Shown piece by piece: positions 56,756 to 64,000 of a stretch of DNA of 64,000 nucleotides. The stretch comes from Orobanche coerulescens (Eukaryota; Streptophyta; Magnoliopsida; Lamiales; Orobanchaceae): NCBI GenBank assembly GCA_033398695.1, contig CM065814.1:77456358-77520357 (forward strand), in the 5' to 3' direction. Under the pieces are notes generated by a model, which searched no databases, was not told the DNA's origin, and saw nothing but the letters and a program-made list of their open reading frames with translations. A program made the translations under genes and the position numbers. The first letter of the stretch is position 1; each line of letters starts with the position of its first letter.

Positions 56756-58061
56756 TGTTGCGATATTTCCTACACGCAAGTGCACGTCATCGTTTACAAG
56801 TAATAAAGTGATAAGTAGAGTATCGTTCCCACGAGGATTGAATCTCTAACTACCGACGTTTTCGTATTCCAATTTTATTTGAACAATCGAAGTTGGGTTT
56901 TTTGGATTAATAACTAAAAGAATTAATAAAATACTAAGCAGTAGAAAACAATATCTTGGATTAAGGAAATCAAATGATGAATACGTCTAGGGTTCTGAAT
57001 CCACCTTAGTTTATCCGAATTTACTTTCGATTATCCGTAATAAATAATTTTTCCCAATTCAAGGCGGAGATTGCTAATATATTCTACCGCCTCTCCGAGG
57101 TCAATAGATTTATTTAACGGCGACTAAAGCACTCTATCCCTAGGTGAATTATCTCGCCGATAGGCAAAAAGCATGAAATCTCCTAAAGGCCACGTAGTTC
57201 CTATGAGTATATTCCTATCTCACAGAATAAACGGTCCTCACCAATAGTTCCTCACCAAATCTCCTCTCCCGATTCAAGTGAATGATTAAATCAATACAAC
57301 TATTGGCCGATAATTGCAAGCATTAAACATAATTGGGAAAACTCAATAAAAGGTAATAAATTGGATAATCTTAATCAATTCGTCAAAACAAAGATTTCAT
57401 CAAAACCCTAGATTAGGGCTTTAGCGACATACTAAAAGTGAAAATACGTAATAAATAAACGAAAGCATAAAATTCAAACGCAGATGAAGCTCGGATTCCT
57501 CCGTTCTTGACTTCCGCCTTCGCCCTTGAATTCCTCTGCTTTCCTCCTCTTCTCTGTCTCCAAGCTTAAGCTCTCTTAGGTTTAGATTCAATGATTCCCC
57601 ATAATTAAATTAGGGTCTTCAACCCTATTTATAGCTCAAGACTTCCATAAATCGCGTCCGTATTAGTTGGTCGAAAACAAGCCAAACGGCCCAAAATCCG
57701 CGCAGACGTATAAAACCCGCTAAGTGTGCCGCGGCTCACTAGACTTGTTCCGCGGCACATCGCCAAAAGTTTAATACCTGGGCGTAATTAAATTATTCTG
57801 TGCCGCGGCTCACATGGGCATGCCGCGCACAGTCTGACTTTACTCGCCCTTCGGATGGTGTCTTCCTTTGCCGCGCTCGATTCCTTGTGCCGGCTCGAGT
57901 CCAGATTTTGCCGTCTTCGCCCGCTTTGCCTCGTTTTAGCTTCCGACTTCAATTTCCTGTCAATCATACAAAATTAAGGCATTAAAAGCTCATTTAGATG
58001 ATTTCACTCACCAAAACACTACAAAATAATGATGAATAAGCGTATAAAAATACGCCTAACA
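56756..58061 (-). repeat. Tat-like element 3' LTR
   Basis: The LTR is 1306 bp. On the plus strand it starts TGTTGCGATATTTCC and ends ATACGCCTAACA (minus-strand start TGTTAGGCGTAT). U3 holds GC-rich inverted motifs GTGCCGCGGCTCAC and CCGCGGCAC (57728-57765, 57800-57832). The segment between the TATA and the end is a leader/U5 without supported genes. Confidence 0.75.
57627..57634 (-). promoter_or_regulatory. TATA box of the Tat-like LTR (predicted)
   Basis: The minus strand reads CTATAAATAGGG, a near-consensus plant TATA, about 430 bp into the LTR. Confidence 0.75.
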
Positions 58062-59045
58062 AATACCCCCAAACTTAAGCCTTTGCTTGTCCTCAAGCAA
58101 AAAGAATTAAAGTCAATACAAGAATGTCGTGAATCATCGTGCAACTCATAGTGTTCAACCTAATCAATACTATCCTGCCATTCTCTCTAAATAATACGAG
58201 TGTCATAAAAGCGAACCGCACTCGAATAATGATTCCGCAAAGTAATCAAGTTCACCCTAATCATTTGTTCATGAAGAAAACTCACTCAAAGATCAACAAA
58301 ACATGAGTCAAATCAACCGTCAATATGAAAGGCTAACATAAACAAGCTAGTTCGTCGCGTTCCACGCCTAAAGGCACAATTTTTCACGAGTCTCATAACA
58401 AATAAACCTCGGACAAGATCCTCTTATATAAATATGCTCAAGAATTTGATTCGAGTCGACCACTAGGTTAGGATCTCGGATGTTTCATCGGGATAATCCT
58501 AGGTGGAACTTCCATTCTCATGTATTCTAAACCGTTTGACGTAAAAGACACTCATGGGGCACATGGATGCTTCTAGTTACTAAGTTCCCGTTTACAGCGG
58601 AGAAACAACTCGAATACATAATTTCCGCATGTCCAAATCAAGGTTGCCGTTTTACGCGAGGGTAAACAGCGGGTCACGCGAATACCCCCGGTTACTAGAC
58701 TTCCTATCATTGGCACATGTGAAATATCTAAATTACTAGTCCAATCGGGGTCGTCTTTTTACGCGAGAGTAGACAACGGGTCACGCGAATACCCCCGGTT
58801 ACTAGACTTCCCTTCATAGAACACATTATCTCGACTTTTAGGGAAAAACTGACCGACTCTAAACTTCATCTAGGTGCCAACACGACTAAAGGAACAGTAT
58901 GACTCACTATCCGGAAAATGTAGCCAAACGTATTGAAGGGGATTTAAAAACAAGTATGTATCGTCTCTTGTCTGCCAAGACCTCTACAATCACGAAAAAT
59001 TTCGGACCTAATTGAATACTAAGCAGAACAGAAATAACTGACTAC
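58062..59045 (-). other. Tat-like polypurine tract and non-coding 3' UTR
   Basis: The tract AAGTTTGGGGGTATT (minus strand, 58076-58062) adjoins the LTR. Beyond it, about 970 bp contain no reading frame of note but do contain two copies of a 55-bp repeat (58650-58704 and 58757-58811). The segment ends at ACTAC (59041-59045), the predicted target duplication of Copia-2. Confidence 0.65.
58650..58811. repeat. 55-bp direct repeat pair in the Tat-like 3' UTR
   Basis: Two copies of TTTTACGCGAG(G/A)GTA(A/G)AC followed by GGGTCACGCGAATACCCC and GGTTACTAGACTTCC are spaced about 107 bp apart, with a few substitutions between them. Confidence 0.9.
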
Positions 59046-60522
59046 TGTTGGAATATAAAACGCAGCGGAAGCGAGTTGGTGAAAGTAATTTGATAAAAGG
59101 TTTTATAAACTAACCAACGTAAAAACCAGATCTATTTAGGCTTGTCAACTAATTAACTAAACAGATTAATAAACAATTAAATAAATATATTTACGCATGG
59201 GAGTCGGTAATTTTACCTTTGACGCGAAGTGGTAGAAAATCCCTTCTTGATCGATTTATGTCCTCTTCGTGCTCCTCTCCGATCTTCTTGTATTTCTACC
59301 TCAAGATCTTCTAGAGTATATCCCGCCTACGTCCGGATGTCGTGTGGGCAACAATCTACCGGACTAAATTTTCACAAGGGGATCGGCGAATTTCCTCACA
59401 AGAAAACTCACGATTTTGTTCTCTCTATTTTTCTTGAATATTTTGAGTATTTTAGAAAAATATTGTGTTTACCAAATTATGGAATCCAAGACACAAGTCA
59501 AGATCCACAATTAAAACACACACACAAAAATCGATTTTCTTGGGCAATAATTGATGAATAAATCGGCCATCCCTATACTTGTATTTATAGGTATTTTGGG
59601 CTACTCTAGGGACCTTAAGGAGGATATGGTAAGGACTCCCAATAGATATCTTCCTTCCATTATTAGGACTCTTCCTAATATGAAGACTCTATTAATATCA
59701 ACTTAGTCCACTAATAAGTTAATATTGCACTTCCTACCAAAATCCCAAATTACGAAATTGGGCTCCTTTTAAATTAATTATTTCCGTGTTTAAGATATTC
59801 CATGTCCATTAATTAATTTAAGCTACCGTGACTTTTAATTAATTAATGTATTATACATGAGTATACCACTCGACCTTTATTATTATATCGGAAAATTAAT
59901 TCCACTGCAGGTTTGATATAATAATCCTTTCGAGTGCCTCAAGGGACATGATCAACCCATTTGATCGGGACACGATTTCTAGCTATAATATTAATTATCA
60001 TATAAATAATAATATTGCCCAAAATATCGAGCATATTGAGTCAATCATTGTGGCTCTCACCCATGATAAATCAAAGCAATAAATATTAAATATATATAAT
60101 TAAATATTAATCACTAGAATTAAGAAATAATAATTATCCGAGATGTACGTTCTTCTTATAGTCGATGCGGAAGAATCTATCTCACCTCGATCCTGCTCAA
60201 TGTATAACAAATACGCTAATATATGCTAATGGTCAAGACCAACCAATCTCAAGAATATACTACAACCACTCATATAACTGTCTAATGTTACATAGGTTGT
60301 GAACTAAATATTACTATATAAGGAACCGATAATGTGATCTTCTCTGTGACACTCCACACCACATTATCTACAAAATAAAGTAAATTAGACAGCATTTGCA
60401 TAACCATAGCGTGAATAAATATGCAAAAAATGTGATAAATGAAGTAAATATTCTCATAGATACAGAACGGGAAATTAGGTAATACAAGCATAAAGTATGC
60501 TTTGACGTATACAACCCTAACA
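59046..60522 (-). repeat. Copia-2 3' LTR
   Basis: The LTR is 1477 bp, reading TGTTGGAATATAAAACGC...CAACCCTAACA on the plus strand. The adjacent tract GTATAAGTGGGAGAT (minus strand) sets the boundary. It contains no supported gene. Two reading frames near 59229-59561 and 60288-60491 are short and lack recognisable content. Confidence 0.85.
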
Positions 60523-60604
60523 ATCTCCCACTTATACTCAAAGCATGATTTTGAAGTATACTATCTAGACTATGTCTATCTATCTCCCACTTATACTCAA
60601 AGCA
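60523..60604 (-). other. Copia-2 polypurine tract, duplicated
   Basis: The minus-strand sequence GAGTATAAGTGGGAGAT occurs twice, at 60539-60523 next to the LTR and again at 60598-60582, within a 23-bp direct repeat. Only the LTR-proximal copy is positioned to prime. Confidence 0.75.
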
Positions 60605-60733
60605 ATGTCGCCATACATCTCAACCCCTTTCCTTGCTCTTGCCCTTCATATGTTTTTGTGGGCTACCCTTTCGTGAAAGGATCGGCTAGGTTGTCTTCGG
60701 ATGCTATCTTGGAGACAATGATCTTCCTTCTCT

Positions 60734-63700
60734 TCACAAAATCTCGAATGATATGATATTTGCGCTTGATATGTTTGCTTGCTTTGTGGGCTCGTGGTTC
60801 CTTGAATTTGCTACAAGACCGGTATTATCACAATACAGTTGTAATACTCCGGGCAAATTAGGAATCACCCCCAAATCCTTTAGAAAGTACTTGAGCCATA
60901 CCGCCTCTTTAGCCGCCTCTGAGGTCGCTACATATTCGGCTTCCATTGTAGAGTCCGCTATGCATTTCGCTTCACACTCCTCCAACTTATGGCTCCACCT
61001 CCCAAAGTGAAAACATATCAGGAAGTTGATTTCGACTTTTCTTTGTCCGCACCGAAATCCGAGTCGGTGTAACCCAAAGGACAAAGCGTATCGATTGATA
61101 TACAAGCATATGCTCCTAGTCCTTCTCGTGTACTTGAGTATATGCTTGACAATCCAATGTCCCGGTCTGGGTTCGATTGATATCTCGCCACCATGCCTAC
61201 GGCTTGATGGATATCGTGCCTAGTGCAAAGCATAGCATACATGAGGCTTCCCACCGCCGAAGCATAAGGGACCACTTCATATCATCTATCTCCTTCGTGT
61301 CTTAGGACACATAGCCTTAGATAGTTGAATTCCATGTCCGTAAGGTAAGAAACCTTTCTTGGAATTCTCCATGCTAAACCGCTTTAGCACCGTATCGATA
61401 TAGGATGCGAGATAAGCACAACATCCTTTTCTTGCGATCTCGAAAGATCTTAATACCAAGGATGTGTCCAGCCTTCTCCCAAATCCTTCATATCGAATCG
61501 CTCGTATAGCTATACTTACGTCTCGATAATACCTTCACATTGTTTCCAATTAGAAGTATATCATCTACGTATAGTACAAGAAACACTAAAGACGTTTCCA
61601 TCACACTTTTTGTATACACAAACCTCACTAGACATCGTTCAAAACCATACGATTGAATGACCTCATCAAATCGCATGTTCCAAGACCTTGATGCTTGCTT
61701 AAGACCATAAATGGCTCTCTTAAGCTTGCATACTAAGTGCTCGACCTTGAGAATGAATCCTTCAGTTGGCGCATATAGATTTCCTTATCAAGACTCCCGC
61801 TCAAGAACGCAGCCTTGACATCCATCTGCCAAATCTCCATATCCAAATGCGCACTATAGCTAAGAGAATCCGGATCGATTTAAGCATGGCTCTGGCGAAA
61901 AGATTTCATCGTAGTCGATGCCCTCTTTCTGAGTGTAACCTTTCGCAACTAGCCTTGCTTTATAGGTTTCAACCTTCCCTTTCGATCCTCTCTTACGCTT
62001 GTAGACCCACTTACTTCCAATGGGTTTTACCCCATGGGTAGTTCTACTAGCTCCCACACTTGGTTAGAATCCATAGATCCCATTTCGGATTCCATTGCCG
62101 TTTTCCAGATTCAAGATCCTTGTCTTGAATCGCCTGTTTGTACGTACATGGATCCGTTTCATCCCGGTCCGGGAGTGGTCCGAAGATGCTCCCACGCCGA
62201 TGAAACGCTCGGGTTGACGAATAACCCTCCCACTACGACGAGGCGTGTCCTTAGTTTGCGTATCCACAATAGTGTCAATATGTGGTACACTAGGTGTTTG
62301 CACAATTGGTATTGTCGAAATCTCGCCCTAAGTTCTTCTAGAATGACCTCACTCCTAGGCTTGTGACTTATCACATAGTCCTCCTCTAAGAACCGGGCAT
62401 TGGTGCTAACAATGACCTTCTCGGTCTTTAGATCGTAGAATAAGCCACCCTTCGTTCCCTTAGGATATCCTACAAACACTGCATTTGCATTTGAGATGCT
62501 AACTTATCGCTTTCTTATTCAAAGACGTGTCCAGAGAACCCCAAATCCGAACATGTCCTAGATCGGGCTTGCGCCATTCCACGATTCGGGTGTTTTTGGA
62601 ATCGATTTCAAGGCACCAAGTTTAGAATGTACGCCATTGTTTCCAAGGCGTATCCCCAAAACGAAATAGGAAAATCGAATAACTCATCATTGACCTAACC
62701 ATCTCCAATAAAGTACGATTCCTTCTGCTCAAAGAACACCATTTTGTTGTGGTGTACTGTGCGCCGTGAGTCGGGAAGTAATCCCCTCATGTGCCAGAAA
62801 TCCAAAACTCTCCACTAAGGTATTCGCCACCACGATCAGATCGTAGTGACTTGATACTCGCCCATGACGCTTCTCCGTTTCAGCCTTGAATTCTTTGAAC
62901 TTATCAAAAGATTCAGACTTACGCCGCATCAAATAGATGTATCCATATCTCGAATGATCATCTATAAACGTGATGAAGTATTCAAACCACCCTTAGTCCG
63001 GATGTTCATTGGACCACATACATCGGTATGAACCAATTCCAACACCTTTGTGCACGATTTCCTTTGCTTTGAAAAGCCCTTTTAGTCATTTTACCTTCCA
63101 GCAGGATTCGCAGTTGGAAATGACTCAACTTGAGCGAATCCAATGGGCCATCGCTCACCAATCTTTGAATCCTTCCAAGGTTAAAATGACCCAATCGTAA
63201 ATGCCACAAATATGTTGGATTTATGCTCGAAAGTTCCTTTCTTTTATTAGGATTAGTCAAAGAATTAAGCGATTTATGCAAGGGAGTCAAAAGATTGATG
63301 ATATAAAGTTCTTCATTATAAGTACTCCCAAATATATTCACCATTTCTTTTAATAATTGCATTATCTTCAAAAGAAACTGAATATCCATCACGACGCAAT
63401 TTAGAAATCAAATCAAATTCATTCTAAAATCGGGTACTAATAATACATTATTAAGAACTAAAATTTTATCATCAACTTTTAGCCGCACGACTCCCACCGC
63501 AATGTACCTTCACTGGAATAGTCGCCTGACTTATTGTAATCTCATCCGCACTAAGTACCTTGGTTACTTGGAACCCTGCGAGTCATAACAAACATGATCG
63601 GTGGAGCCCGAATCCACTATCCACGAAGTGATGGAACAGCACCAAACATGTTTTGACTACTAGTGCATGAGACGTACCTCTCTTAGGGCAGTCACTCTTG

Positions 63701-63981
63701 AAATGTCCTTTCGCATCAGCTTGAAGCACTTGCCCTTCGGCTTTTGTTCGCTTAGGTTGAGGAGCCTTTGACCGAGGAGCCTTTCCTTAGCTTTGAAAGT
63801 CGTCACTTGCTTCGCCAACTCGCTTTTCTTCTTTCCCCATTTGGGTTTTGAAGAAGCGACGGTTGCCGCAAGAATTTGATGATAACCTTGTTTGAAGAGA
63901 CCTTCGGCAGATTGAAGCTCTGTCAAGTTCCGCCAATGTGTAAGTCCTACGATTCATATTGTAGTTTAGGCGAATCGCCAA
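60734..63981 (-). pseudogene. Copia-2 gag-pol remnant
   Basis: Fragments in all three frames follow the copia order from 63981 down. There is a gag tail with a ruined zinc knuckle (GKCFKLMRKD in place of a CCHC pattern, about 63720-63690) and a protease motif VDSGSTDHVC (about 63625-63597). GAG-pre-integrase (LWHLRLGHFNLGRIQRL, about 63270-63220) and integrase (ESFDKFKEFKAETEKRHG; HSTPQQNGVL) follow. The integrase end (GYPKGTKGGLFYD), RT ([31 protein letters not shown]; catalytic YVDDILLIG near 61590-61560) and RNase H (CIADSTMEAEYVATSEAAKE; LYCDNTGLVANS) complete it. At least eight frame changes or stops separate them, so this copy has decayed well beyond the others. Confidence 0.88.
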
Positions 63982-64000
63982 AGCTTCTTGGTAAATCCGC

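Larger units (their letters stand above)
56756..59045 (-). mobile_element. Tat-like Ty3/gypsy element: 3' LTR and 3' UTR
   Basis: A minus-strand element inserted in the Gypsy-3B 5' LTR (expected duplication CGAAA). The 3' LTR (56756-58061) is followed by a polypurine tract and about 970 bp of non-coding 3' UTR before Copia-2 interrupts it. The minus strand near the tract reads TTGAGGACAAGCAAAGGC then AAGTTTGGGGGTATT, a combination I associate with Tat/Ogre-type elements. No coding domain is in the window, so the lineage call rests on this motif and the repeat-bearing 3' UTR. Confidence 0.65.
59046..64000 (-). mobile_element. Copia-2: Ty1/copia element, 3' part, highly degenerate
   Basis: A minus-strand element has its 3' LTR at 59046-60522, a polypurine tract, then pol and gag remnants up to the right edge of the window. 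It is inserted in the Tat-like 3' UTR. The coding order from the right edge (gag, protease, GAG-pre-integrase, integrase, RT, RNase H) is that of Ty1/copia. Its 5' LTR is outside the window. Confidence 0.9.

Noticed and set aside
1..64000. tRNA or rRNA genes
   Set aside because: The only tRNA-related sequences seen are the primer-binding sites complementary to initiator-Met tRNA; no cloverleaf or rRNA-like segment was recognised by eye.

Overview
This window looks like intergenic heterochromatin from a flowering plant, probably a eudicot. I found no convincing host protein gene, tRNA or rRNA. Essentially all 64 kb can be assigned to transposable elements: chromodomain-type Ty3/gypsy LTR retrotransposons, a Tat-like gypsy element, two Ty1/copia elements (one Sire-like), an RTE-type LINE and a TIR-flanked AT-rich element. 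The lineage mix is plant-specific. Element names below (Gypsy-1 and so on) are local labels, not database names.

The layout is a nest of insertions. The outermost element is Gypsy-5, a non-coding (LARD-like) minus-strand element whose two LTRs (28099-29902 and 32401-38601) flank the centre of the window. Its left LTR is cut by Gypsy-3A (21533-28098, internally deleted). Gypsy-3A's left LTR is cut by Gypsy-2 (13627-21532, plus strand). Gypsy-2's gag is cut by Copia-1 (1-13626, minus strand, Sire-like). Copia-1's gag is cut by Gypsy-1 (2643-11967), which has two LTRs about 99.4% identical and a perfect 5-bp GGATC target duplication. On the other side, Gypsy-5's right LTR carries an RTE LINE (33489-37005) and is cut by Gypsy-4 (from 38602). 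Gypsy-4 is cut by Gypsy-3B (from 46952), that by a Tat-like element (from 56756), and that by Copia-2 (59046 to the window end). Four smaller events sit inside LTRs: a solo Copia LTR in Gypsy-2 (TSD AGTTA), a solo Gypsy-5-like LTR in Gypsy-3A (TSD TAATC), the LINE, and an AT-rich TIR-flanked element in Gypsy-4.

No coding region is intact. Gypsy-3B and Copia-1 keep one uninterrupted frame broken only by nonsense codons. Gypsy-1, Gypsy-2, Gypsy-4, Copia-2 and the LINE also carry frameshifts. By-eye LTR divergence follows nesting order: about 4-5% in Gypsy-5, 3-4% in Gypsy-3A, 2-3% in Gypsy-3B and 0.6% in Gypsy-1.

The less ordinary signals are small: clusters of ACGTACGT palindromes directly upstream of the TATA box in two LTRs of the Gypsy-5 clade; a 16-bp minisatellite that differs by one unit between the LTRs of one element; a five-unit, nucleosome-sized (174-181 bp) AT-rich tandem array; a plus-strand promoter-like stretch with a possible first exon inside a minus-strand LTR; and recently inserted Gypsy-1 carrying badly damaged coding sequence. 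I saw nothing that I would call a new biological system.
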